Shown one piece after another: positions 1 to 5,602 of a DNA stretch of 5,602 nt. Every line of letters starts with the position of its first letter. Within the stretch, counting starts at the first letter, position 1. This DNA comes from Bacteroidota bacterium (GTDB taxonomy: Bacteria > Bacteroidota > Bacteroidia > Bacteroidales > UBA1556): assembly GCA_003973505.1 (NCBI GenBank), contig QNXT01000053.1, forward strand, positions 1-5,602. The letters are read 5' to 3'. The translations under genes were made by a program, and so were the position numbers. Under the pieces are notes generated by a model. That model saw only the letters and a program-made list of their open reading frames with translations. It was not told the origin of the DNA and did not search any database.

Positions 1-1051
1 CTCCTTTATAAACTTCAAAGCTGACATTATTTACCGCTTTAACCCATGCTTTTGGCCGACCAAAAAAATTGGTTTCAGATATAAAATGGGTATTCAGGTT
101 TTTCACCTCCATTAAAGGTGGTTTTGTATATAAATTTTTATGGTTTTCGGCTCGTTGCTCTGCATCAATCTCCTGAAAAACAAATTGGTGCTTTCCTTCT
201 TGGTTTACAAAATCTGCAATGGTGGGGAGTTTTGTGAATCGTTTTTCCATGGGAGGCCTACAAGCAATGAGTCCTTGAGTATAAGCTTCTTTTGGGTTTG
301 AAAAAATGTCTTTAGTACTTCCTTCTTCAATCAAATCGCCACGATACATCACCAATACGCGCTCTGCAATTTGGGCGATGACTCCCAAATCGTGCGTAAT
401 AAAAATGATACTCATACCATATTTCTTTTGGAGATTTTTTAATATTTCCAAAATGGTTTTTTGTACTGTAACATCAAGTGCTGTAGTGGGTTCGTCGGCA
501 ATAAGCAAAGATGGTTCGCAACTAATAGCCATGGCAATCATTACCCTTTGTTTCTGCCCTCCGGAAATCTGGTGCGGATAGGAGTCAAAAAGTTTTTCAG
601 GACGAGGAAGTTCCACTTCGGTAAACAATTCGATGGTGCGTTTTTTTGCTTGGGCAAAACTCATTTTCTTATGCAGCATTAATGCTTCTGCAACCTGAGG
701 TCCACATTTAATAGTAGGATTAAGTGAAGTCATAGGCTCTTGGAAAATCATGGCAATTTCATTTCCTCTGAGCTCTCGCATTTCCGATTCCTTGATTTTT
801 AATAAATCAACTACGCTACCATCGCGCTTGGTAAATAAAATTTCGCCCTTGGGAATCAGAGCCGACGATTTGGGGAGTATTCCCATCACAGCCATGGAAG
901 TAACCGATTTACCTGAACCCGATTCACCAACAATACCTAGAATAGCTCCCTTTTGCAACTGAAAATTTATATCACGAACGGCTGTGTTTAATCCGCCATC
1001 GCTGCGAAAATCAATCTGCAAATCTTTAATATGTAATAGGCTATCCGACAT
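1..1051 (-). CDS. Double-domain peptide/nickel-type ABC transporter ATP-binding protein (OppD-OppF fusion), C-terminus outside window
   Basis: This cytoplasmic ATPase subunit would power an ABC importer of the oligopeptide/nickel class. The first 350 residues are present. The first ATPase domain is complete: Walker A GESGSGKS at residues 42-49, Q-loop Gln104 in FQEPMTSLNP, signature ISGGQKQR at 162-169, Walker B LLIADEP with Asp186 and Glu187, D-loop near 191-193, and switch His220 in ITHDLG. Next comes the family's oligopeptide-transporter C-terminal motif (NPKEAYTQGL from residue 252). From about residue 314 a second ATPase domain begins (MEVKNLNTHF, then AVNNVSFEV near residue 337) and is cut just before its Walker A. 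Bacteroidota commonly encode such fused OppD-OppF proteins of roughly 550-600 residues, so about 200 or more residues should lie beyond the edge. The ATG at 1051 gives a normal N-terminus (MSDSLLHIKDLQIDF). No permease or binding-protein gene is visible, so the substrate is unknown. Confidence 0.93.
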   Translation of the reverse strand, partial: MSDSLLHIKDLQIDFRSDGGLNTAVRDINFQLQKGAILGIVGESGSGKSVTSMAVMGILPKSSALIPKGEILFTKRDGSVVDLLKIKESEMRELRGNEIAMIFQEPMTSLNPTIKCGPQVAEALMLHKKMSFAQAKKRTIELFTEVELPRPEKLFDSYPHQISGGQKQRVMIAMAISCEPSLLIADEPTTALDVTVQKTILEILKNLQKKYGMSIIFITHDLGVIAQIAERVLVMYRGDLIEEGSTKDIFSNPKEAYTQGLIACRPPMEKRFTKLPTIADFVNQEGKHQFVFQEIDAEQRAENHKNLYTKPPLMEVKNLNTHFISETNFFGRPKAWVKAVNNVSFEVYKG

Positions 1052-1058
1052 GATTTAA

Positions 1059-1066
1059 CAAAAGTA
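1059..1066 (-). promoter_or_regulatory. Bacteroidota -7 box (TACTTTTG) of the ABC ATPase gene
   Basis: On the minus strand this reads TACTTTTG, an exact match to the Bacteroidota TAnnTTTG element. Only seven bases separate it from the ATG at 1051, so transcription would begin at or a few bases before the start codon and the mRNA would be leaderless or nearly so. No TTG (-33) element is found at the expected distance upstream, which weakens the call. Confidence 0.5.
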
Positions 1067-1129
1067 GTGCTTTATTATGACTAAAATATTGTGATAGAAA
1101 GAGGGTTATTAACAGCCTTATTTTGATAG

Positions 1130-1156
1130 TTGGCTTGAAGAAATTACGTATTTTCG
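1130..1156 (+). promoter_or_regulatory. Possible promoter of the 498-residue secreted protein gene
   Basis: TTG at 1130-1132 is followed after 16 bases by TATTTTCG at 1149-1156, one mismatch from the Bacteroidota -7 consensus TAnnTTTG. Transcription would start near 1160-1165, leaving a leader of about 20 bases before the ATG at 1182. No Shine-Dalgarno sequence precedes that ATG, which is usual in this phylum. The call rests on position and motif only. Confidence 0.45.
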
Positions 1157-1181
1157 TAAATCATTAAACCCAATATTGTTT

Positions 1182-2678
1182 ATGACTCTGAACGGTAGAA
1201 TTATATTGTTTTTATTGCTTTTTGTTCCAAGCTTGCTTTGGGCGCAAAATTACGAACCTTTGCGTGCGGAGTTTTCGTCGAAACAATATGATCAAATGCA
1301 AATTTTCCCGGCTTCAAAGAATCGGGTAATCGTTTTTCGACATTATGCAAAGCGTTATAGTAAGGGCGATTTGTGGAAGGTGACAGGTCTTGATAAAGCC
1401 TTGAAGACCGTTTGGGAAAAAGATGTAATTGCTCCACGAATGTATAGTTTAAGTGATATGGAGCTGACAAATGACAGTATTTTGCATATTTTATTGGTGA
1501 AAAGATCAGGAGAGGGAGGTTCGTTTTTGAAAATACGTATGAATATTAATGATGGTTATTATACATCTTATTTATTCAAAGGAAATCGGAGGTCGTTGCT
1601 TGTGGGATTGAAAAACTTCAATAATCAACTGTATTTATATGGTGTGGGTTTGGAATATATGCAGTCTGAACTTGATAAATACAATGCCAAAACCACTACC
1701 GAGAAAATCGTTTCTGCTAAAATTCCTTCAAAATATTATATCATTTCAGCTTTGGCTGATACGGTGCGCAATCGTTTCCTGGTTTTGGTTAAAGATATCA
1801 AAAGTGCAGAAGGAAAATTACGACTTTTAGATATTGATAATCATGGGGATATTATCACGGCTAGTCTGTTGAGTTCTTCAGAAGGACATAATATTATTGA
1901 TGGTAATTTGGTGTATTCGGATGATTCGGAATTGCTGTTTATCGGAACCTACAATAATGTAAAACCCAAAAAGAGAAGGCGAGATGATGAAAATGCAATT
2001 GGCGTTTTTATTGGAAAAATAGATCATAAGGCATTTGGGTTTATAAAGTATTATCCCTTTACAGCCTTTAAAAATATTTTTAATACCCTAAACTTTAGAG
2101 AGCAGCAGAAGCTAAAGAATATGGAGGCAAAAGGACGTTCCGTTGAGTTGAATTTTAGATTATTGATGCATAATCGGATTTTAAAGCAAAATGGGCAGTA
2201 TATTTTGGTGGCAGAATCGTATTACCCAGTTTATCACTACGAAACCATGTATGATGCACGAGGTTATATGTATCAAACTGAAGTTTTTGATGGTTATAAA
2301 ACAACCTATGCTATAGCTGCTGCTTTTGATGCCAAAGGGAATTTTCTCTGGGATAATTATATTGAGGTTAAGGATGTGCAAAATTATTATTTGAACGAAA
2401 TCGTGACCGCATATACAGATGATGATACGCAAGTGTTTATGTATTATTTAAACGAAAATGTATATTTCAAGGTTTGTAATAAGGACAAAACACTTTATAA
2501 AAAAGAGGCTACTTCTTTACCTACCGTTAAGCAAGGTGAGCAGGTGCTGGCTGAAGATTATGGTCGTATTGTGCATTGGTATGGACCGTATTTTCTGATT
2601 TCGGGATATCAAAAAATCTTGAATCGAGGAAGTAAAAGCCGAAAGGTGTTTTTTGTGATGGGCGTATCGTTTGAATAA
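1182..2678 (+). CDS. Secreted protein of unknown function, 498 residues
   Basis: I do not recognise the family. The N-terminus is a clear type I signal peptide: a short Asn/Arg region, hydrophobic residues 7-20 (IILFLLLFVPSLLW), and probable cleavage after Ala21, giving a mature end of QNYEPLRAEF. There is no lipobox cysteine, so the product should be periplasmic or outer-membrane associated. The mature part is rich in aromatic and beta-branched residues in short strand-like runs (for example YIISALADTV, NRFLVLVKDI, ELLFIGTYNN, QYILVAESYY). This suggests an all-beta, perhaps propeller-like fold, but I could not define blades. A basic cluster KKRRRDDE lies at residues 263-270. I see no transmembrane strand signature, C-terminal sorting domain or catalytic motif. 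The frame can be extended to a TTG at 1176, but the ATG at 1182 is the natural start. A lipoprotein gene follows 44 bases downstream on the same strand. Confidence 0.85.
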   Translation: MTLNGRIILFLLLFVPSLLWAQNYEPLRAEFSSKQYDQMQIFPASKNRVIVFRHYAKRYSKGDLWKVTGLDKALKTVWEKDVIAPRMYSLSDMELTNDSILHILLVKRSGEGGSFLKIRMNINDGYYTSYLFKGNRRSLLVGLKNFNNQLYLYGVGLEYMQSELDKYNAKTTTEKIVSAKIPSKYYIISALADTVRNRFLVLVKDIKSAEGKLRLLDIDNHGDIITASLLSSSEGHNIIDGNLVYSDDSELLFIGTYNNVKPKKRRRDDENAIGVFIGKIDHKAFGFIKYYPFTAFKNIFNTLNFREQQKLKNMEAKGRSVELNFRLLMHNRILKQNGQYILVAESYYPVYHYETMYDARGYMYQTEVFDGYKTTYAIAAAFDAKGNFLWDNYIEVKDVQNYYLNEIVTAYTDDDTQVFMYYLNENVYFKVCNKDKTLYKKEATSLPTVKQGEQVLAEDYGRIVHWYGPYFLISGYQKILNRGSKSRKVFFVMGVSFE

Positions 2679-2710
2679 GTTGTTCCATAATATGTAAACT
2701 TTTAAAAATC

Positions 2711-2718
2711 TACTTTTG
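2711..2718 (+). promoter_or_regulatory. Bacteroidota -7 box (TACTTTTG) of the DUF4296 lipoprotein gene
   Basis: TACTTTTG matches the TAnnTTTG element exactly and ends four bases before the ATG at 2723. If used, transcription would start essentially at the start codon. No TTG lies at the usual -33 distance; the nearest upstream is at 2680-2682, about 28 bases away. The gene may alternatively be read through from the upstream gene. Confidence 0.45.
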
Positions 2719-2722
2719 TAAA

Positions 2723-3085
2723 ATGAAATATTTTCTTCTTTTTTTAATAAGCTTTTCGACGATGGCTTGTACACAAGGCGCGTTAACGGATAAGGATACT
2801 AAATCCAAGCCCGAAAATATATTGTCGAAAGAGGTGTTTACGGAATTATATTACGATACGCAATTGGTGGAAGCTGCCATCCGTGTAGAGATTGGAAAAG
2901 GTGCAGATTCCAAGGAAATAAGCAAGTTCTATTATGAGAATCTTTTTAAGAAGTACCATATAACCGAAAAAGACTTTCAGGATAATATTCGCTACTACGC
3001 AAGTAATCCTGAGCAAATGTCGGAAATACAGACCATTGTTGTGAACAGGTTAAGCAAAAAAGAAGCCGAGCTTACAAATCAATAG
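2723..3085 (+). CDS. DUF4296-type small lipoprotein
   Basis: This is a 120-residue predicted lipoprotein. A lipoprotein signal peptide (MKYFLLFLISFSTMAC) ends at Cys16, the likely lipidated residue. After a polar linker rich in Lys, Asp and Thr (17-28), residues 29-110 form a helical domain whose pattern fits DUF4296, a Bacteroidota family of unknown function: KPENILSKEVFTELYYDTQL, then FYYENLFKKYHITEKDF, then IRYYASNPEQM. The length is typical of the family. No acidic lipoprotein-export signal follows the cysteine (TQGALT), so surface display is not indicated; the protein may face the periplasm. The ATG at 2723 is chosen because it gives a complete signal sequence; the next Met (residue 14) lies inside the lipobox. 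The gene follows the secreted-protein gene by 44 bases and its end overlaps the convergent LETM1-like gene by 14 bases. Assignment is from recalled family features, not a search. Confidence 0.85.
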   Translation: MKYFLLFLISFSTMACTQGALTDKDTKSKPENILSKEVFTELYYDTQLVEAAIRVEIGKGADSKEISKFYYENLFKKYHITEKDFQDNIRYYASNPEQMSEIQTIVVNRLSKKEAELTNQ

Positions 3086-4379
3086 TACGATTGCCTCGTT
3101 TTTTTATTTCCAATCGATTGGGGTCGAATGAACTGGGAAAAGCTGACTTTGGAATGATTTTCATCAAAACAGGAATGGTTAGAAAAGAGAATGGTAGTGC
3201 AAAAATGACAAACGCAGGAATGCTTTTAAGAATATCATAAAGTTGCATGCGTACTTGCTCCTTTTCCGATAATGATAATTCGCGACTATTGGCAATTTTT
3301 AATAAATCCATCAATTCTTTACTCTGATGAATCTCCTCCTTTATTTCATTCGCATATTTTTTAGCAACCATTGTCATGCGTTGTGTCAAATGCTTGCGAA
3401 GAATAAAAAAGTTTTGTTTCTCTTGCAAAAAGTGAACTCGTTCCCAATTATTCATCACGAAACTTTGAACACTTAAAATACTGCTATCTCTTTCGGTTTC
3501 ATCAAAGCCAAGGTGATTGCATAAATCAGATAGGAAAACCTCTTCTTTAGGTGAAATTTTTCGATCGGCCCAAATACTCAGAATAGCTATTTCCAAAAAA
3601 TATTTCCGACGTAGCCAAGAACTGTTCTTGTCAATCTGTAAATCAGAGAAATTGAACTTTTTATTAATTAATTTCTTGGCTTTCTGGCGATTTTCTTTAT
3701 CAAAACCAGCCGATTCCACAAAAAAGTTGAATAAACTAAATTCCCTTTCGTGATTATCATCGTCGGCATTGGTTGCCATGGAAATAAGCTTAAGAGCGTC
3801 CCAACGAATAAGAAAAGCTTTTCTACTAAGTAACTCACTCTGCTTTTGCTTGTCTTTATTAATCCAATCGATATAATGAATAAGGTCAACAAATAGCAAG
3901 ATATTATGAAAAAAACCACGCCAAAAACTTGCATTCCATTGAGCTTTTACTGTGATGCGGCGATCAAAAATTCGCTCAGCAACACCAATACTTGATTTAT
4001 CTTTATTAAAAGAGAGGAAGCCGTCTTTTAATAGTTCAGGGCGATAATACTCATAAAACTGAACAATATGATCGCCAAATACTTCGGTAATGGGTTTGTT
4101 GGATTTTTCGATAATGTCAGGATGCATGATTAATCCTGTGGCAATAAAAGCTTCGCTAAAAATAAGTTTTAAACGCTCTTTTACCGGCCAGTTTGTAGTT
4201 TCAATCTTCAAGTCCAGAGGAAGCTTAATGGGATGGCCATAAAGAATACCACTATTATGTAAATGAGCGTATAACTTCTTTTCGTTTGAAGATATGCTAT
4301 TTACTTGCTCCGAAAAAGGAATCGCAGCACGTACTTCAATATATTTGGCAAGCCATTTGGCTTCTGTTGGGTCTAACAT
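3072..4379 (-). CDS. LETM1-like protein with two TerB-like segments (cf. 'LETM1-related biofilm-associated protein')
   Basis: This 435-residue protein has three recognisable parts. The N-terminus MLDPTEAKWLAKY resembles that of Bacteroidota LETM1-related proteins as I recall them. Two helical segments with TerB-like character follow, near residues 192-236 (SMATNADDDNHEREFSLFNF) and 259-301 (IWADRKISPKEEVFLSDLC), each with an Ala/Asp turn followed by a conserved Glu and amphipathic helix. The C-terminus, about residues 380-418 (SIPAFVIFALPFSFLTIPVL, then IIPKSAFPSSF), matches the proline-punctuated membrane segment and LPS-F motif that open the mitochondrial LETM1 domain. The large domain that follows in LETM1 is absent, as the protein ends about 17 residues later in a basic tail. 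A membrane-anchored cytoplasmic protein is likely; its molecular role is unknown. The frame extends to a GTG at 4430, adding 17 residues, but the ATG at 4379 is preferred for its family-like N-terminus. Confidence 0.82.
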   Translation of the reverse strand: MLDPTEAKWLAKYIEVRAAIPFSEQVNSISSNEKKLYAHLHNSGILYGHPIKLPLDLKIETTNWPVKERLKLIFSEAFIATGLIMHPDIIEKSNKPITEVFGDHIVQFYEYYRPELLKDGFLSFNKDKSSIGVAERIFDRRITVKAQWNASFWRGFFHNILLFVDLIHYIDWINKDKQKQSELLSRKAFLIRWDALKLISMATNADDDNHEREFSLFNFFVESAGFDKENRQKAKKLINKKFNFSDLQIDKNSSWLRRKYFLEIAILSIWADRKISPKEEVFLSDLCNHLGFDETERDSSILSVQSFVMNNWERVHFLQEKQNFFILRKHLTQRMTMVAKKYANEIKEEIHQSKELMDLLKIANSRELSLSEKEQVRMQLYDILKSIPAFVIFALPFSFLTIPVLMKIIPKSAFPSSFDPNRLEIKKRGNRTIDL

Positions 4380-4464
4380 GTCTTTACAGTTTAAGTGTAA
4401 AACTTTGGTGAAACCATTGGAATGAATCACTTTTGTTTTATTGTAAGTTGCTGTTTTAATTCTT

Positions 4465-4472
4465 CAAAAATA
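4465..4472 (-). promoter_or_regulatory. Possible -7 box (TATTTTTG) of the LETM1-like gene
   Basis: On the minus strand the sequence reads TATTTTTG, an exact TAnnTTTG match. Transcription would start near 4458-4461, giving a leader of about 80 bases to the ATG at 4379, or about 30 bases to the alternative GTG at 4430. No -33 TTG is seen at the proper distance, and such AT-rich matches can arise by chance. Confidence 0.3.
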
Positions 4473-4653
4473 ATGTTTTTTTCAGATGTTTATTTTAAAT
4501 GAAAGTCGCTATTTGATTTTGTTTTTCATTCTAAACCTACGGATGGTAGATTGTGATGTTCGTTTTGGGCATGTTTATCTAAAGTGGCACTGATTTATGT
4601 TGCTTAATTTATTTGCGTAAATATATTTTCTAAACTATAAATTCTCAGATAAA

Positions 4654-4680
4654 TTGAAAGATTTTTAATGGATAAATTTG
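4654..4680 (+). promoter_or_regulatory. Bacteroidota promoter (TTG-N16-TAAATTTG) of the terminal lipoprotein gene
   Basis: TTG at 4654-4656 and TAAATTTG at 4673-4680 are separated by 16 bases and match both elements of the Bacteroidota housekeeping promoter. This is the best promoter candidate in the window. Predicted transcription start is about 4685-4688, giving a leader of around 110 bases before the ATG at 4795, unusually long compared with the other genes here. Confidence 0.6.
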
Positions 4681-4715
4681 TAACTTAGCGGGATAGAATG
4701 AAAGTGTTCATGTTT

Positions 4716-4736
4716 GCCCGAAACCTTTAGGTGGGC
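4716..4736 (+). promoter_or_regulatory. Hairpin in the 5' leader of the lipoprotein gene
   Basis: GCCC (4716-4719) can pair with GGGC (4733-4736), and inside it ACC can pair with GGT around a TTTA loop, leaving a three-base GAA bulge on the left arm. It is GC-rich against a very AT-rich background. The bases that follow (TCTT then AAAT) are not a T-run, so it is not a standard terminator. It would lie in the leader transcribed from the promoter at 4654-4680. A role is inferred only. Confidence 0.35.
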
Positions 4737-4784
4737 TCTTAAATATGATACGCTAACGCAAACTTTATTTTTTTAACTAACAAA

Positions 4785-4789
4785 AGGAG
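4785..4789 (+). promoter_or_regulatory. Shine-Dalgarno site AGGAG
   Basis: AGGAG lies 5 bases before the ATG at 4795 and 8 bases before the in-frame ATG at 4798. It is notable because no other gene in the window has such a site and Bacteroidota rarely rely on one. The spacing slightly favours 4798 as the true start, which would remove one Met. Confidence 0.6.
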
Positions 4790-4794
4790 AAATT

Positions 4795-5602
4795 ATGATG
4801 AAAAAGCTAACATTTATTTTCGGTATGGCAGTAATATTAATGATATCTGCTTGTGGAGGAGCATCAAATAATGATGCTAAACAAGATAATAATTCGGAAA
4901 ATCAGGTAGTTTATAATTCAGATGATGGAATCTTAGAATGTACATTGCCTGGTGATTGGAAAGCTAATGGGGAAGGGCCTAATGGGATGAAGATGTATGG
5001 TTCTGTTTATAAATGGTCGTCAGGAGATATCTATAAGGATATTAAACATGATTATGGTTTTGCTCCCATCGATGAAGTACATCAAATTGAAGTAGATGGA
5101 CTTCCTGCTCTTACCATTAAAGAAAAATTTCAACAAAATGAGGAGAAGATTAAAAGAACATGCTTGGTTTATAATGGCTCAGATATTATTGAAATTGTAG
5201 TACAAGCTCCAACAGCTAATTGGGATGACAATATTGCAAATTCTATTATTTCCGCTGTTAAGATTAATAAAAGAGCGGAAAATGTTGAATTGCCAAAAGA
5301 GATTGCGAAAGAGAAGAAAAGCAAATTGGTAAAACCAGAATCATTTCCTGAGGAGTATTTTAATTCCATTAAAGATGTTTTTTCTTCGGAACAATTATTA
5401 AGCGATAGCGGTATTGATAATACGATTGCTTTATTGAAAGAAGTGCAATCAATGGAAACAACGAATATGGAGGGCTTAGATGAGGTGAAAAAAACAGCAA
5501 TGCTAGATAGTTTAGCCACAAATTACGGATTCAAAAGTTTTGATGCCGCAGTTAATGAAAATCTTGTACCCGCTCTATTGAATGCATCAATTCTAACAAT
5601 GA
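4795..5602 (+). CDS. Lipoprotein with PsbP/DcrB-like domain and helical C-terminal region, 3' end outside window
   Basis: The first 269 residues are visible, with no stop before the window edge. A lipoprotein signal peptide (MMKKLTFIFG, then hydrophobic residues to ISAC) ends at Cys20. A low-complexity Asn/Asp/Gln linker follows (21-37). Residues 38-157 alternate strands and helices in the manner of PsbP or DcrB-like domains: VVYNSDDGILECTLPGDWK, then VDGLPALTIKEKF, then TCLVYNGSDIIEIVVQAP, and a closing helix NWDDNIANSIISAVKI. This is a fold guess from pattern, not an assignment to a family. A charged linker (158-182, KEKKSK) leads to an alpha-helical region from 183 onward, including TNYGFKSFDAAVNE at 242-255. 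The residues after Cys20 (GGASNN) lack an acidic export signal, so the protein may stay on the periplasmic side. The alternative start at 4798 gives one residue less. It is transcribed away from the LETM1-like gene and probably has its own promoter. Confidence 0.85.
   Translation, partial: MMKKLTFIFGMAVILMISACGGASNNDAKQDNNSENQVVYNSDDGILECTLPGDWKANGEGPNGMKMYGSVYKWSSGDIYKDIKHDYGFAPIDEVHQIEVDGLPALTIKEKFQQNEEKIKRTCLVYNGSDIIEIVVQAPTANWDDNIANSIISAVKINKRAENVELPKEIAKEKKSKLVKPESFPEEYFNSIKDVFSSEQLLSDSGIDNTIALLKEVQSMETTNMEGLDEVKKTAMLDSLATNYGFKSFDAAVNENLVPALLNASILTM

Larger units (their letters stand above)
4380..4794. other. Divergent intergenic region, 415 bases
   Basis: This very AT-rich stretch separates the LETM1-like gene from the lipoprotein gene. 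It holds a possible minus-strand promoter box (4465-4472), a strong plus-strand promoter candidate (4654-4680), a small hairpin (4716-4736) and a Shine-Dalgarno site (4785-4789). A 35-codon plus-strand frame (4486-4593) is present but unsupported. I see no tRNA, known riboswitch, rho-independent terminator or direct repeat in it. Confidence 0.7.

Noticed and set aside
306..962. Several plus-strand frames of 70-91 codons across the ABC ATPase region
   Set aside because: They lie opposite a minus-strand frame that carries the full set of ABC ATPase motifs, so they are antisense shadows.
2181..2774. Minus-strand frames of 83 and 85 codons across the end of the secreted-protein gene
   Set aside because: They overlap a convincing 498-residue plus-strand gene and have no start signals or recognisable motifs.
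4486..4593. A 35-codon plus-strand frame (MFILNESRYL...) with a short hydrophobic run
   Set aside because: It has no ribosome binding site or promoter box at a useful distance, its composition matches translated AT-rich intergenic DNA, and it does not resemble a known small protein.
4716..4736. The hairpin as a rho-independent terminator
   Set aside because: No T-run follows the stem, and no upstream plus-strand gene would need termination here.
5169..5519. A 116-codon minus-strand frame opposite the terminal lipoprotein gene
   Set aside because: The plus strand holds an open frame with a lipoprotein signal, Shine-Dalgarno site and promoter that runs through the whole region. The minus frame is Ser/Thr/Ile-rich shadow coding without a recognisable domain.
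1..5602. Search for a defence system, mobile element, CRISPR array or tRNA
   Set aside because: I found no transposase, integrase, nuclease or toxin motifs, no spaced direct repeats and no cloverleaf-like sequence. Apart from the unassigned secreted protein, the genes look like envelope or housekeeping functions of one genome.

Overview
This AT-rich window looks like chromosomal DNA of a member of the Bacteroidota. Four things point there: promoter-like TAnnTTTG boxes in front of several genes, a general lack of Shine-Dalgarno sites, a DUF4296-type small lipoprotein, and a LETM1-like protein of a kind I know from Bacteroidota. No RNA gene, mobile element, CRISPR array or long repeat was seen. 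The window appears to be ordinary core or semi-core genome, not a mobile island.

Layout, left to right. Positions 1-1051 (minus strand) hold the first 350 residues of a double-domain ABC ATPase of the oligopeptide/nickel (OppD-OppF fusion) type. Its second ATPase domain is cut off by the window edge. A 130-base divergent intergenic region follows. Positions 1182-2678 (plus) encode a secreted protein of 498 residues that I cannot assign to a family. Positions 2723-3085 (plus) encode a 120-residue DUF4296-type lipoprotein whose 3' end overlaps the convergent gene by 14 bases. Positions 3072-4379 (minus) encode a 435-residue protein with two TerB-like helical segments and a C-terminal hydrophobic segment resembling the start of the mitochondrial LETM1 domain. 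A 415-base divergent intergenic region carries outward-facing promoter candidates and a small hairpin. Positions 4795-5602 (plus, running off the end) encode a lipoprotein with a probable PsbP/DcrB-like domain followed by a helical region.

The genes do not form an obvious pathway. Strands alternate, each gene seems to have its own promoter, and only 1182-2678 and 2723-3085 could share a transcript. Three of the five products carry export signals (one type I signal peptide, two lipoprotein signals), and a fourth has a membrane-type hydrophobic segment, so the shared theme is the cell envelope. I do not see a convincing new multi-gene system. The most interesting items are the shortened LETM1-like protein with duplicated TerB-like segments, the unassigned 498-residue secreted protein, and the promoter boxes that lie almost on top of two start codons.
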